From Endomychus coccineus (taxonomy: Eukaryota; Arthropoda; Insecta; Coleoptera; Endomychidae), in assembly GCA_958510875.1 (NCBI GenBank), contig OY294070.1, positions 15,057,631-15,121,630 of the forward strand: a stretch of DNA of 64,000 bases. Direction: 5' to 3'. The notes beneath the pieces were generated by a model. That model was given only the letters and a program-made list of their open reading frames with translations. It was not told the origin of the DNA and searched no databases. Position 1 is the first letter of the stretch, and every line of letters begins with the position of its first letter. The translations under genes were made by a program, and so were the position numbers. Below, piece after piece: positions 46,501-50,929 of this stretch.

Positions 46501-48622
46501 CTGCCTTCCAGCTGGAGGGAAACACAACAACTTTGTATGTTTGTATTGGATGAGGAAGAAGGGACCAAAATTCGAAGGTTGATTTGCCATCCACAAATAG
46601 TTCAACTAAGCTATTAAAATATACATTGTTAAAAGGCGAAATTTTGAAGTTAACTTCTATAAAATGATAGATTTTCTAACATCCTGACTAGTGAGTATAT
46701 TCCAACCAAATTCATGAGCCTAAAAATTACAGCTAGATGGCAAAAATTAGGGTAAAATGTGAAAAGTCAAACCAATCAAATGCATTCTTTGCGCTACAAG
46801 ACACGACTATTGCGTTCATGAAATATATTCGCGCCATCCTCAATTAAAAGACGAAAAACGGTGTATTGGATGATCCGTGTGAGTGTCGCAGTAGAGATGA
46901 AAAAAATGTAGTGCGAAGTAAATTATAGCTTACTTGATCTTCTCATCTTGCGTTCCTTTAGTGAGCAGAACCAGTCCGCATATAAGATCCTTCAGGGCTA
47001 TTCCTCTTGGACCGCCTCCGCAAGCCGTGTACAGCCATTCGGCGATCGTTGGAGGAACGCCGTCGCCCAGAACATTCTGCGTGAAAGCGGATTTTCCTAA
47101 CCACTGGCTACCGCCGGTCAATCGCTTGTAAGCCTCACATACCCTCTTGTATTCAGTTTCAGACACTTGAAAATAAAAAAATAATCAGATAAAAATTCAA
47201 CTGATAGCGTTTCCAACTACATTGAACATTTAATTGATTAGATCAGATGGAAATAAGACTGTCATATTGCATATTTACTGATTAATTAATTGATTAAATG
47301 AATCCAACATACTAAAATTGACAAATATGCAGCATTAATAGGAAGCTGGCAACCCATCATATTCTGGATCACACTACAGCTTGTTAATATATGGACAATT
47401 TCCCCAGAACATTTAACACCCATGATTCATTTAGATAATCTCAGAAAAAACATTATTATAATGTTGAATAACTGAATGAAATCTGGCAATAATATTCAAT
47501 TATTTGAGTTTTAGAATGCCATTGTTTGCATCATATTTCTGATGTCTTATAATTGTTAATTAGGGTGAGGCACCACGATAATAGGAAAAGAAACAATTGA
47601 AACAAGTTCTGAGGTGATGTAAAAACATATTAAGATATGTCATTCAGAGAATTCTGATCAAACATGCTCTGTGATAAGTGTATGAGAAATAATTAGAAAT
47701 ATCCAGATATCTTTAGTAAATGGATAGGTACATAGAAGAATAGTGGCTCAAAATATTTCATTTACTATATATAAGGTAGCTAATATGGCTAAGCTAAATT
47801 ATTAAGGCAATAAGTTATCCTTAATGCTTCTCTTATGTGATGGATGTATTTTAGAAAATCAAAAATTATTCTGGTAATTATAAAGTTAAGGACTGCTACA
47901 ATTCTTTGATTATATGAAGGGTGATACATGGATCTATTTTGAATGACTGTTTAGAATAATGGACATTCAGATTCTCATAAAAAAGGTAGCATTTTCCAAA
48001 ATATAGCTACAGTTGCTGAGCCAAAAATATTATTCTTGTATAAACAAATGGAAGAGATAATATTCTCAAGTCTTATAGTGGTAAATTAAGAAAAGGAACC
48101 GTGACAGGAGGAAGAAAAACTATTGAAGTAATTCCTAAGGTGGTGTAAAATATCCTTTGATTGCAATCATTAAGATTTTTTCTCCAGATGAAATAAGTTA
48201 TTCGTATAAGCATTCAAGTTTCAGAGCCGAAACTTCTGGATAGTAGTTGCTGAATTTCTAATGAGAGACAATTGACAACAACTATTTTCCTGGAGTATTA
48301 GTAATATTTACTCAGTCCAATAACATTGAACTACCTTCCAATGTAAATGAACTTTTGAGGGCAATAAACATTCCCTATGATAGCAATGGGAAGTTGAACT
48401 TCCGTTTACAGCAATTATCAAATGAATATGAGTTAATTTTGAGGATAATTGGATAATTACTTATGAAACAATAAATATTTACGTACATGTAATATCACAT
48501 GACATAACACAAAAACTGTCAAAAGGTTAATTGTTGTCAATGGAAGTGATTTTATGCGACTTACTCCGTTTAGCTGCATCCTCATAGCTTAAACACAATC
48601 TCTTTGAGTCCTTAGCACCCAT
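6890..48622 (-). CDS. USP32: USP32-type ubiquitin-specific protease, whole gene (18 coding exons)
   Basis: Deubiquitinase of the USP32 family: a cysteine protease that removes ubiquitin, membrane-associated in the characterised vertebrate protein. The assembled coding sequence is 4989 nt (1662 residues; human USP32 is about 1600). All 17 introns are GT-AG and the frame closes at every junction. Visible domains: N-terminus MGAKDSKR; calcium-binding EF-hand loops near residues 252-263 and 288-299; DUSP domain from about 427 to 650 with the GWLER start; ubiquitin-like segment about 676-745; USP core with LGNTCFMN (Cys about 785), a CxxC pair at 935/938, a second at 1249/1252, SGHY (His about 1445) and YNDSS (Asp about 1462). 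The protein ends CSIQ, matching the prenylated C-terminus of the family. Introns 2, 5, 6, 9, 11, 13, 16 and 17 are swollen by mobile elements. The exon map comes from reading splice sites and family similarity; no transcript was available. Confidence 0.95.
7662..9276 (-). mobile_element. Internally deleted long-TIR Tc1/mariner element (copy B)
   Basis: TA dinucleotides flank the element (7660-7661, 9277-9278). About 500-bp inverted arms (7662-8160 and 8768-9276) start caggctgtcctcgaactg. It is the same family as 38063-40383, but the N-terminal half of the transposase and adjoining sequence are missing, with the junction near 8760. Lies in USP32 intron 17. Confidence 0.93.
8321..8707 (-). pseudogene. 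C-terminal half of Tc1/mariner transposase (copy B)
   Basis: Contains WFIHDDAPPHF (second catalytic Asp region) and WPARSPDLTPCDFFLWG (third). 43 residues separate the two presumed catalytic Asp. The N-terminal DNA-binding half and first Asp are deleted. The reading frame begins at a TTG-type position because the upstream frame differs, exactly as in the copy at 38.8-39.8 kb. Confidence 0.85.
9640..9712. repeat. Short dispersed repeat, copy 1
   Basis: About 70 bp (gactacgatgcagttc..aa(a/g)aa(c/t)tccatttagag..ttgaccatgaaaa) matched at 12906-12975. Family not identified; likely debris of one transposable element. Confidence 0.6.
10197..10688 (-). CDS. USP32: USP32 exon 17
   Basis: Starts IIHLKRFDYVNNKWVKTQ, the USP QQD/His-box approach, followed by FDPTAYL and a long charged variable region. 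Ends YQLYAVV in frame with SHSG of exon 18. Donor GTAAGT. Confidence 0.95.
10809..10852 (-). mobile_element. Possible Helitron 3' end (hairpin plus CTAG)
   Basis: On the minus strand: gttcgtcgggcgtagcccggg hairpin, then agaacagCTAG followed by T. A short GC hairpin about 10 bp before CTRR with a T outside is the expected Helitron 3' signature. No 5' TC end or Rep/helicase was found, so this is only a candidate. Confidence 0.45.
10990..11440. repeat. Direct duplication, about 110-bp blocks
   Basis: The block 11057-11165 (gcaaaagaaaataaagg ... ggcggtataaatgggg) recurs at 11331-11440, and gtagtacgcgttcatagaat recurs at 10996 and 11167. Probably the inner part of a non-autonomous element. Confidence 0.75.
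11441..11881 (+). mobile_element. P-element-like 5' end with THAP domain start
   Basis: 11441-11650 is closely similar to 34240-34455. After it, a frame reads MQNKCCAPGCRGNYN ... VKIFSLPKD, the N-terminus of a THAP zinc finger (C-x2-4-C start), the DNA-binding domain of P-type transposases. It is cut off at about 11881 by LINE sequence. Confidence 0.7.
11882..12745 (+). mobile_element. LINE (jockey/CR1-like) reverse transcriptase fragment
   Basis: Fragments of RT in several frames: a vestige of AGVPQGSVLAPTL, then DDGTLHTAFSS, VDAINGDLA..KWGSDNL, ISMLGITTNSTLSWD, FRAKSYFTSQQL and YKAQ. Same family as 36.9, 44.2 and 55.5-57.4 kb. Broken by stops and frame changes. In USP32 intron 16. Confidence 0.85.
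12906..12975. repeat. Short dispersed repeat, copy 2
   Basis: Matches 9640-9712 in direct orientation with a few substitutions. Both copies are in USP32 introns (16 and 17). Confidence 0.6.
13120..14185. mobile_element. Unassigned TIR element, about 1.07 kb, no transposase
   Basis: Around 13125-13215 (tctgaacacggtcgta..aggtctgg ... tacgcgtcg) matches in inverse orientation 14095-14180. The outer 40 bp are about 90 percent identical, and similarity weakens inward. The interior has higher GC than the surrounding intron and no frame longer than about 60 codons. Target duplication not resolved. Confidence 0.55.
14553..14738 (-). CDS. USP32: USP32 exon 16
   Basis: Contains LDYCLKAFTSEERLE, CSNC (second zinc ligand pair) and ATKKLQIWRLPPIL. 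Ends at a complete codon before GTAAGT and joins IIHLKRF of exon 17. Separated from exon 15 by a 69-nt in-frame, stop-free intron. Confidence 0.94.
14739..14807 (-). other. USP32 intron 15: 69 nt, in frame, no stop
   Basis: Donor GTTGGT and acceptor TTTACAG. The length is a multiple of three and the conceptual translation (VGFFVGFFRWF...) has no stop. Removing it restores the conserved REK|VWLEDE junction, so it is taken as an intron that could be retained without breaking the frame. Confidence 0.75.
14808..15033 (-). CDS. USP32: USP32 exon 15
   Basis: Reads DSLKYEFPFTLKAVLQGG, then the Cys-rich CALCHWTQFCRGC and AIDWDPTALHLRYQ. The acceptor TTACAG is shared with a dead duplicate about 247 bp upstream in the transcript. 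Donor GTTGGT. Confidence 0.94.
15225..15340 (-). pseudogene. Dead duplicate of the 5' part of USP32 exon 15 with its acceptor
   Basis: Matches 14978-15095 over about 115 bp, including the exon start, the acceptor region (CTGTAAT on plus) and upstream intron. The exon-like part (15231-15280, minus) still reads KYEFLFTLKAIIQG without a stop but has no donor and stops matching after about 55 bp. Confidence 0.85.
15557..15791 (-). CDS. USP32: USP32 exon 14
   Basis: Contains YLIAVHRKCVRQETYFLS and KPSLFGMPLLLGC, then LSPLPQSDQTNHATD. All are well conserved in the family. The codon split TG|C leads into exon 15. Confidence 0.95.
15895..17035. repeat. Tandem array, about 268-bp unit, 4 copies
   Basis: The block ttttttgtcacgtgttctttcc recurs near 16020, 16287, 16556 and 16830 (spacing 267-274), each followed by aaatctgggttt and, later, ataaatattagtcct. 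In USP32 intron 13. Confidence 0.9.
17036..18750. other. AT-rich intron 13 DNA
   Basis: No convincing gene or repeat. A stretch at 18430-18760 has reading frames of 60-130 codons without recognisable similarity. Confidence 0.35.
18757..18801 (+). mobile_element. Short non-LTR RT fragment
   Basis: One frame reads HGIPQGTVLGHFDCTQ, like the GIPQGTVLGPLLF block of reverse transcriptases. Flanking sequence is not clearly alignable, so this is a weak call. Confidence 0.35.
19345..19590 (+). mobile_element. Penelope-like 3' region (copy with degenerate hammerhead)
   Basis: Alignable with 42.1-42.3 kb and, inverted, with 59.2-59.5 kb: ttacaatt..gatta, tttcggcgacgtgggcattttaattgaaatt, then the hammerhead block and gtgttaatgtgacct..cc(c/g)agaattta. 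In USP32 intron 13. Confidence 0.75.
19492..19534 (+). ncRNA. Hammerhead ribozyme remnant
   Basis: CTGATGA at 19497-19503, stem II GGCC-GTGA-GACC (one mismatch), then AAAAC instead of GAAAC. The core change should reduce or abolish cleavage. Confidence 0.55.
19928..21375. repeat. Tandem array, 389-bp unit, about 3.75 copies
   Basis: The block gtg(g/c)ataaagacgcgtcac occurs at 20031, 20420, 20809 and 21198, exactly 389 bp apart. Units are highly similar. Each contains an imperfect hairpin (for example 20489-20552) with arms aagga ggttaaaatca / tgatttcaaccttctt. In USP32 intron 13, close to exon 13. Confidence 0.93.
21376..21732. other. Intron 13 remainder before exon 13
   Basis: No feature recognised. 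Confidence 0.35.
21733..21999 (-). CDS. USP32: USP32 exon 13
   Basis: Contains TPVKYGLRLNSEAKY and LLLAEVAYSQIKQIL, matching the insert that splits the USP catalytic domain in USP32. Acceptor TTGCAG and donor GTGAGC. Confidence 0.93.
22000..22599. other. USP32 intron 12
   Basis: Contains a stretch (about 22170-22400) resembling decayed Tc1-type MITE sequence (gtatcatccagtggcgtcgaa), but no TIR pair could be matched. Confidence 0.3.
22600..22891 (-). CDS. USP32: USP32 exon 12 (USP domain, first zinc ligand pair)
   Basis: Reads ELLAWLLDALHEDLNRV, then the CQTCGHES zinc-ribbon half and FDPFNLLSLPLPM. All are standard USP core motifs. Donor GTAAGT. Confidence 0.97.
23185..23285. mobile_element. 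Rearranged Penelope-like fragment
   Basis: 23191-23230 is the inverse of a Penelope-like 3' segment (ggtcacattaacac ... attttcgtc). It is followed directly by plus-strand YILEMIHIKRDS, the end of the GIY-YIG domain region. This is a head-to-head junction in miniature, as in the 59-63 kb cluster. Confidence 0.7.
23500..24185 (+). mobile_element. Penelope-like 3' region with inserted sequence
   Basis: 23505-23550 aligns with the start of the 3' region (acattaatgtgttacaattt) and 24020-24185 with its end. About 470 bp between them are not shared with the other copies. That insert contains a GC-rich patch (23620-23730) that may be part of an LTR or promoter. In USP32 intron 11. Confidence 0.65.
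24083..24124 (+). ncRNA. Hammerhead ribozyme, intact core
   Basis: Read from the sequence: stem I GTCTT (24083-24087) pairs with AAGAC (24120-24124); CTGATGA (24088-24094); one extra T; stem II GGTC-TTGA-GACC (24096-24107); GAA then the palindromic stem III ACGTACGT (24111-24118); A119 is the expected position before the cleavage site. Short palindromic stem III favours a dimeric hammerhead, as described for Penelope-like elements. Confidence 0.85.
24628..24914 (-). CDS. USP32: USP32 exon 11 (catalytic Cys box)
   Basis: Encodes GATGLHNLGNTCFMNSALQ, the USP Cys box with the nucleophile Cys (about residue 785), and later VAPLKLRYCVTKHAP. Ends with a complete Gln codon before GTAAGT. Confidence 0.97.
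25006..25376 (-). CDS. USP32: USP32 exon 10 (ubiquitin-like segment)
   Basis: Contains YLAHTAAFSRLANIRQVI and a ubiquitin-like stretch ending LLLEVRNKDLTWPEE, which is strongly conserved in USP32. The donor is a weaker GTATTT. The next intron is 91 nt. Confidence 0.93.
25377..25970. other. Intron 9, proximal part
   Basis: No feature recognised. Confidence 0.35.
25972..26131. repeat. Inverted duplication at LINE 5' end
   Basis: Arms of about 50 bp (25972-26028 and 26078-26131) around a 49-bp spacer; the inner 30 bp are identical (25992-26021 against 26085-26114). The right arm reads on into LINE coding sequence (ALKKPDGSYTESEKE), so the left arm is an inverted copy of the element's start. 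Confidence 0.85.
26085..27440 (+). mobile_element. R1/jockey-like non-LTR retrotransposon, 5'-truncated and degenerate
   Basis: Plus-strand fragments in order: ALKKPDGSYTESE, SLRPISLTSSVLKTIEKATD, RQHAYQTGKSTETAL, FLDIEGAFDN, YADDIVIFARG (RT active-site box at about 26873), MGLSFNPTKTTLVAFTRKR, and a C-terminal CRFCEKDET zinc-knuckle-like block. Several frame changes and stops. In USP32 intron 9. Confidence 0.88.
27495..28407 (+). mobile_element. Mariner (irritans-type) element, internally deleted
   Basis: TA flanks (27493-27494, 28408-28409) and about 30-bp TIRs (cgaggtctggctattaaata). At 913 bp it is shorter than the usual 1.3 kb. The HTH start (EKHEQRINVKFL) joins directly to the middle of the catalytic domain, so the first catalytic Asp is missing. 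Confidence 0.93.
27879..28187 (+). pseudogene. Mariner transposase fragment
   Basis: Reads TEWVPQGQTVNQTYY, WILHQDNAPAHNALSVKRY and EHAPYSPDLAPCDFF: second and third catalytic Asp with the 34-residue spacing typical of mariner. A frameshift after CDFF separates the C-terminus (LNALTKEDFQHCFDQW). Non-functional because the first Asp region is deleted. Confidence 0.88.
28408..29003. other. Intron 9, distal part
   Basis: No feature recognised. Confidence 0.35.
29004..29244 (-). CDS. USP32: USP32 exon 9 (DUSP domain end)
   Basis: Contains RDFELVPDSLWKALALWYGG and LPLPRQVI, the C-terminal half of the DUSP domain, then IELYP. Acceptor TGCTAG and donor GTAAGT. Confidence 0.95.
29379..29524 (-). 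CDS. USP32: USP32 exon 8 (Ser-rich DUSP linker)
   Basis: Ser-rich segment ending PTFKVGTLTGEG, continuous in frame with GRLKKD of exon 9. Acceptor GTTTTAG and donor GTGAGC. The linker is divergent between species; the GEGGRLK junction supports the placement. Confidence 0.9.
29583..29865 (-). CDS. USP32: USP32 exon 7 (DUSP domain start)
   Basis: Begins VMGWLEREERRGYHVGQFW and contains SSEWWLNWLNY, the hallmark of a DUSP domain, then a Ser/Asn-rich linker. Donor GTGAGG. Intron 7, which follows it in the transcript (29525-29582), is only 58 nt. Confidence 0.95.
29866..30519. other. Intron 6 before the foldback element
   Basis: No feature recognised. Confidence 0.35.
30520..33535. mobile_element. 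Foldback-type element with asymmetric tandem-repeat arms
   Basis: Left end 30520-30735 is the inverse of 33405-33535 (agacagaaataccca..ggtctctaatta block). Just inside, 30716-30815 carries one array unit in reverse orientation. From about 30960 to 33400 there are about 17 units of about 143 bp, all forward, each with (t/c)ccgggcgat(t/c)atgaatgac and gctcaaaaaaa. Long inverted arms built from tandem units are the foldback architecture. No transposase. In USP32 intron 6. Confidence 0.85.
33767..34201 (-). CDS. USP32: USP32 exon 6 (second EF-hand loop, DUSP approach)
   Basis: Starts FCFKIFDMDRDCYLNVDEL, the second EF-hand loop. The usual Gly at loop position 6 is Cys here. It ends LLFQVCHVSLGLKP, the conserved link to the DUSP domain. 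Donor GTGAGT. Confidence 0.95.
34240..34770 (+). mobile_element. P-element-like copy, internally deleted
   Basis: 34240-34455 matches 11441-11650. Then one frame (34448-34759) reads EERQMFLTYVQNQFEFL and LLLDEIHIKPFLDYKAENIV, resembling the RNase H-like catalytic core start of THAP/P-type transposases. The THAP domain is absent, so a deletion joins 5' sequence to the mid-part. In USP32 intron 5. Confidence 0.7.
35322..35941. mobile_element. MITE, 620 bp, TAA target duplication
   Basis: TIRs ggggacgttcataaatgacg (left) and its near-perfect inverse on the right, flanked by TAA (35319-35321, 35942-35944). A TAA/TWA target suggests PIF/Harbinger. C-rich tracts follow both arms; no coding capacity. 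Confidence 0.82.
36261..36310 (+). mobile_element. Short non-LTR RT upstream block
   Basis: Reads KPDGIPLDVLKEC, like the G-x-DGIP block upstream of LINE reverse transcriptases. Isolated remnant. Confidence 0.4.
36420..36860. other. AT-rich DNA, possible LTR-like stretch
   Basis: 36480-36830 begins tgtttactgttacgag and ends near a purine-rich, TATA-containing segment, but no second LTR or target duplication was found. Confidence 0.25.
36870..37465 (+). mobile_element. LINE (jockey/CR1-like) with internal deletion in RT
   Basis: Frames read SYGLPPQLCRLLSSFPSDRSP, HVVVDGVSSDTMAIIAGVPQ, then directly QIRPVLEYCSHVW, LKLLDSLQKRTNRLIDD and SLTSLEHRRNV. The block between AGVPQ and QIRPVLEY, including the active-site DD box, is missing compared with 56.6-57.4 kb. 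Confidence 0.85.
37466..38060. other. Intron 5 DNA
   Basis: No recognised feature; reading frames up to 90 codons show no similarity. Confidence 0.35.
38063..40383 (-). mobile_element. Long-TIR Tc1/mariner element (copy A, near full length)
   Basis: TA flanks (38061-38062, 40384-40385), about 560-bp TIRs (38063-38635 and 39825-40383) starting (c/t)a(g)ggtgtcctcgaactg, and a two-part transposase on the minus strand. 2321 bp. In USP32 intron 5, ending about 100 bp from exon 5. Confidence 0.94.
38776..39769 (-). pseudogene. Tc1/mariner transposase with one frameshift (copy A)
   Basis: First part (39113-39769): MSLQWPEKG, a basic linker, RTLELEEAILEAVE and an HTH, KTVQDLLPMDPGHRLDFC, then LFTDEDTFT (first Asp) and NVWVGIVDNFIIGP. 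Second part (38776-39168): WFIHDGATPHF (second Asp) and WPARSPDLTPCDFF (third). 43 residues separate Asp two and three. The parts overlap and one base must be gained or lost near 39130 to join them. The same shift occurs in copy B. Confidence 0.88.
40486..40592 (-). CDS. USP32: USP32 exon 5 (first canonical EF-hand loop)
   Basis: Encodes the loop DVNRDGHIDFKE, with calcium ligands at positions 1, 3, 5 and 12 and the conserved central Gly, followed by CCGISAACRGP. Donor GTAAGT. It is preceded by the 55-nt intron 4 (40593-40647). Confidence 0.95.
40648..40863 (-). CDS. USP32: USP32 exon 4
   Basis: Carries TPTFYQTLAGVTHLEEQD, one of the most conserved blocks of the USP32 N-terminus, then CPPVPHSACEG. 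Donor GTGAGA. It is separated from exon 5 by an intron of only 55 nt. Confidence 0.95.
40984..41214 (-). CDS. USP32: USP32 exon 3
   Basis: Reads FLWSLYCNDSGTHITRSEF and later VTFDHFKAWI. It continues the EF-hand-like N-terminal region. Acceptor TTACAG and donor GTAAGA; the final Trp codon is split TG|G with exon 4. Confidence 0.93.
41340..42060 (-). mobile_element. Penelope-like element, C-terminal part and 3' region (minus)
   Basis: Minus-strand fragments: a linker alignable with 60.78-60.96 kb (aatgactatccaaaaacg; ttataacattaccata), HTVYKLNCSDCDGTYTEI (GIY-YIG domain entry), then a 3' region with hammerhead remnant at 41351-41392. In USP32 intron 2. Confidence 0.78.
41351..41392 (-). ncRNA. 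Hammerhead ribozyme remnant
   Basis: Minus strand: CGGACGA in place of CTGATGA, stem II GGTC-GTGA-GACC, then CAAAG in place of GAAAC. Core mutated at several positions. Confidence 0.5.
42060..42325 (+). mobile_element. Penelope-like 3' region (plus)
   Basis: cacattaacgtgttatttttaatta ... tgcgacgtac ... hammerhead block ... gttaatgtgaccaatttcc. It starts where the minus-strand copy ends, so the two are arranged back to back in opposite orientation. Confidence 0.78.
42226..42269 (+). ncRNA. Hammerhead ribozyme, near-intact
   Basis: Stem I CGTTTT (42226-42231) pairs with AAGACG (42264-42269, one G-U); CTGATGA (42232-42238); stem II GATC-GTGA-GATC after one extra C; then GATA instead of GAAA; palindromic ACGTACGT follows. 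The single core change (A14 to T) should impair cleavage. Confidence 0.75.
42330..43200. other. Intron 2 DNA, probable decayed MITE
   Basis: 42480-43020 has the low-complexity, TIR-like style of the Tc1-type elements nearby (ends near gaaacacct), but no pair of arms was matched. Confidence 0.3.
43210..43530 (-). mobile_element. Mariner C-terminal fragment
   Basis: Minus strand reads AHSSTVAKLHELRNEL, LPYSPDLASCDCYLFPNLK and SNDEI-like remains: the third catalytic Asp block of a mariner transposase. Right-end-like sequence ataatacgagggcaaag lies at about 43213. Confidence 0.8.
43925..44548 (-). mobile_element. LINE (jockey/CR1-like) RT, part 2 (minus)
   Basis: Minus-strand fragments: VALNFTNAFDRAWHQGLLGKFP, SDRPIHVVVGGVSP-like, a GVPQGCVLTPTLFLLHI-like block and FADDATLHTASS. 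The upstream part continues at 46477-46600 beyond the inserted DD41D element. Confidence 0.8.
44549..46476 (+). mobile_element. DD41D Tc1/mariner element with about 500-bp TIRs (copy 1)
   Basis: TA flanks (44547-44548, 46477-46478). Arms 44549-45045 and 45985-46476 start caggg/atgttccatctca. 1928 bp. The end of the transposase frame lies inside the right arm. Inserted into a minus-strand LINE in USP32 intron 2. Confidence 0.93.
45214..46030 (+). pseudogene. DD41D transposase, N-terminally broken
   Basis: MVYTLQERVELCAASG starts at 45214, but the DNA-binding half is deleted and ISQSNVFRILHK is in another frame from HKFHPYKIKL. From about 45300 the frame is open: FSDECTFLL (Asp 1), FQQDGAPPHY (Asp 2), WPARSPDLNPLDFFLWG (Asp 3; 41 residues between Asp 2 and 3). 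A 10-nt deletion relative to copy 2 shortens the C-terminus to CMEDNLNI. Confidence 0.88.
46477..46600 (-). mobile_element. LINE (jockey/CR1-like), part 1 (minus)
   Basis: Minus strand reads FWSLLPHPIQTYKVVVFPSSWKAARVGP, a block upstream of the RT core (FPSSWK.ARV). It joins to 43925-44548 once the DD41D element is set aside. Confidence 0.65.
46601..46933. other. Intron 2 beside exon 2
   Basis: No feature recognised. Confidence 0.35.
46934..47165 (-). CDS. USP32: USP32 exon 2 (N-terminal EF-hand region)
   Basis: Contains the conserved stretch VLGDGVPPTIAEW and GLVLLTKG, typical of the N-terminal EF-hand-like region of USP32. Acceptor TTTTCAAG and donor GTAAGC. Phase: one base comes from exon 1 and two bases pass to exon 3. 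Confidence 0.93.
47166..48564. other. USP32 intron 1
   Basis: 1.4 kb of AT-rich sequence with no recognisable transposon. As a first intron it may hold regulatory elements, but none could be identified. Confidence 0.4.
48565..48622 (-). CDS. USP32: USP32 exon 1 (start codon)
   Basis: Reads MGAKDSKRLCLSYEDAAKR and ends one base into the next codon before a GTAAGT donor. The start matches the MGAK N-terminus of the family, which in vertebrates is a myristoylation-type glycine context. This is the first coding exon; any 5' non-coding exon was not located. Confidence 0.9.
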
Positions 48623-49421
48623 TTTCACAGTTTGATACTGTCCAATAACATTTTATAAAGAAATGAAATCACTGAAATCAATTAACTTAACAAATACCAC
48701 AACGATTAAAACAATTTTTGTTTCCACTGACGTGACGTTGAAAGATGACGTCCAGTGTGAAGTAGCAGCCCATTGCCCGAGGACATGATCCAAAGTAACC
48801 ATAGAATAATTTACTGCCTACGCACAAATGTTGTCAAATTGGAGTCGTTTTGTTTTTGTAGTAACTATACGAATGATCTCAGCTGCATATGTATGTTGGA
48901 GATGAAGATATAGTAAGAATGAGAAGACGTGAGAACGAATAGCAGGAGAATGCAAGAATGTGCAAAAATGTTTAGCCCGAGTATAATACGTATAGTGAGG
49001 GGAGTAAAAATCTAGATTGCTTCAGAACTGCAAAATGTGAATCTGAATCTTCTTGTGGGACTTATGAGTGCATTTGTATATTCCAAAACCATTTATATTT
49101 CCTGTACACGTTTTATTGTTCCTGGCCGAGTTATCGTGAAATTTTCAATCATGATTAATTTGTTTCCTCACGCCACAACATTAAAATACAGGGATCATGG
49201 AAACCCGCCTTCAAAATCAATATGGTGCTCTGTGTTTTACAGTTAATCTTAAATCTGTAGATTGGTTAATTTTTAAACTATTCTATGACAAAGAATCACA
49301 GAAGCTATCCGATTGACAGATAACTAAATCATAAATCTTGTTTCCATAGATCCATTCCCATTTATATCCTTTTGGCAGTTCTCATTGACACAAGGAGCCT
49401 AAAGCAGATTGTTCACAAAAA
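48623..49421. promoter_or_regulatory. Divergent intergenic region between USP32 and UQCR10
   Basis: About 800 bp separate the two start codons, so both promoters and 5' untranslated sequences must lie here unless a non-coding first exon sits elsewhere. I see no clear TATA box or other decisive core element, and no transposon signature. The region is inferred to be regulatory from gene arrangement only. Confidence 0.5.
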
Positions 49422-49737
49422 ATGGGTCTATCAACTACGATTTACAACAATATTTTCAAAAGGACGTCTACACTCACATTAGGGTGTGTAGCAGCTGTCT
49501 TTTTTTTCGAAAGAACTTTCGATTTGGCCGCCGATTCTATTTTTGACAAATACAATGAAGGGGTAAGTTACATAACTCACTTTTCCTTGGTATCTTTTGG
49601 TTACCTTTACAGTCCTGTGACACCTAGAGCTATCTTTGGGCATAACATTATCCCTACCATGCTTAAAGTTATTATCAAATATTAATAAACGATTTTGTTT
49701 GTTTCAGAAATTGTGGAAACACATTAAACCTGAGTAA
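49422..49737 (+). CDS. UQCR10: Cytochrome b-c1 complex subunit 9 (UQCR10/QCR9), two exons
   Basis: Small subunit of mitochondrial respiratory complex III (oxen, ox, in Drosophila). Exon 1 is 49422-49562, intron 49563-49707 (GTAAGT...TTTCAG), exon 2 is 49708-49737. The product is 56 residues, the usual size. Visible motifs: RTST, then one membrane segment (about residues 15-32, ending AVFFFER), FDLAADSIFDKYNEG, and the C-terminal KLWKHIKPE. The ATG at 49422 gives the family length and has no competing upstream in-frame Met. It is divergent from USP32 and convergent with MRPL18. An AATAAA on this strand is at 50050-50055, about 310 bp past the stop. Confidence 0.95.
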
Positions 49738-50063
49738 TGTTACCAAGAAATGAATTAGACGGTTCACCATAAATTTATAGTAGCTGAATATGTGAATATT
49801 TAATTTTAATATAAGTTTCCAGTTATGTGTGTTATTTTTCGCAACATAAAAAGATCAACCATTTTATTGATTCAGAGATGAACGAACAATATCATTAATC
49901 TTCCATTAGATTTAATATTACCACCTACAAACTGTTCCTCTTAATTTAAGGAAAAATGATTCCTAAAATTCAATTCAATTGCTACCTTTTCATTGTATAC
50001 ATGTTTGAGTGAAAACACTTGAATATTTCATAATTCTATATTAACATACAATAAAACTTAATA

Positions 50064-50719
50064 CTATTCAACAACTTCCCAGGGTTTCTCAGGTCTATGC
50101 TGATCCCAAGGTCTTGCAGGTTTAAATTGTGGTGATTCCTTCAATGAAATACCTTCCTCTTCTAAAACCCTCAAAAAATTGGCCACTTTGCCTTCTGGAT
50201 TTGAAGATTCTATGAAACAAGAAACCTCAGAAAGGCCAGCTTTTAAACAACGATCTGCTAAAACCTACAAGAAAGGCATTTAAATTATAAGATTGACAAT
50301 ATTTATTTCGGAACTTACCCTTGCTAGATTGATGTACGCTGAAACGTCTGTGCATCTATATAATTGTTTTTTAATCGCCCATTCTGAACTACTAGCTTTT
50401 ATGACTTCTCCGTTTGTAAAATGTTTTATAGTGGCTGTGGCATATCGTCCACTTTCATCTAAGGTTAACCTGCAATTATAACTGTACAATGAATTATCTT
50501 GAATACCTATGATTATGCTTACTTGTGCCAATAACTTCTCACGGGTCTCTCTAAATGATAACCATCCGGTTTGTAAGCTATTCTCAACTTTTCCAAATTT
50601 CTCGGATTCCTGTTTGTGAAAATTGGAGATATTTCGCTATTGTTCAGAGATTTCGAGCAGAAATGTTTCACTTCTGAAACACTGTCGAGCAATATCAAAC
50701 TTCTACGTGTAATAAACAT
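50064..50719 (-). CDS. MRPL18: Mitochondrial ribosomal protein uL18m, three exons
   Basis: Large-subunit protein of the mitochondrial ribosome that binds 5S-type or tRNA partners in its family. Exon 1 is 50523-50719, exon 2 is 50319-50469, exon 3 is 50064-50264, with introns of 53 and 54 nt and GT-AG junctions. Product 182 residues. Visible blocks: [60 protein letters not shown], and a C-terminal [15 protein letters not shown]. The first 30 residues are Arg/Ser/Leu-rich, consistent with a mitochondrial targeting sequence. A palindromic MITE lies about 210 bp upstream of the start codon. Its stop is only 327 bp from that of UQCR10. Confidence 0.95.
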
Positions 50720-50929
50720 ATTTTAAATATTATATATAGGAAAAACTTTAAAATGAGGTTATAACCACAGAGTCTGTTCTGAGAATATATTTTATTATCA
50801 TACTTACCATCATAGAAGCCCTCAGTAATATATTTCAGACTTTCATATCTATGCCTGCCATAGAACACACGGTAGATTGAATGTGCTTCATAATCCTACC
50901 CTATCATCGACCTTGAATAGTTAAAGGGT

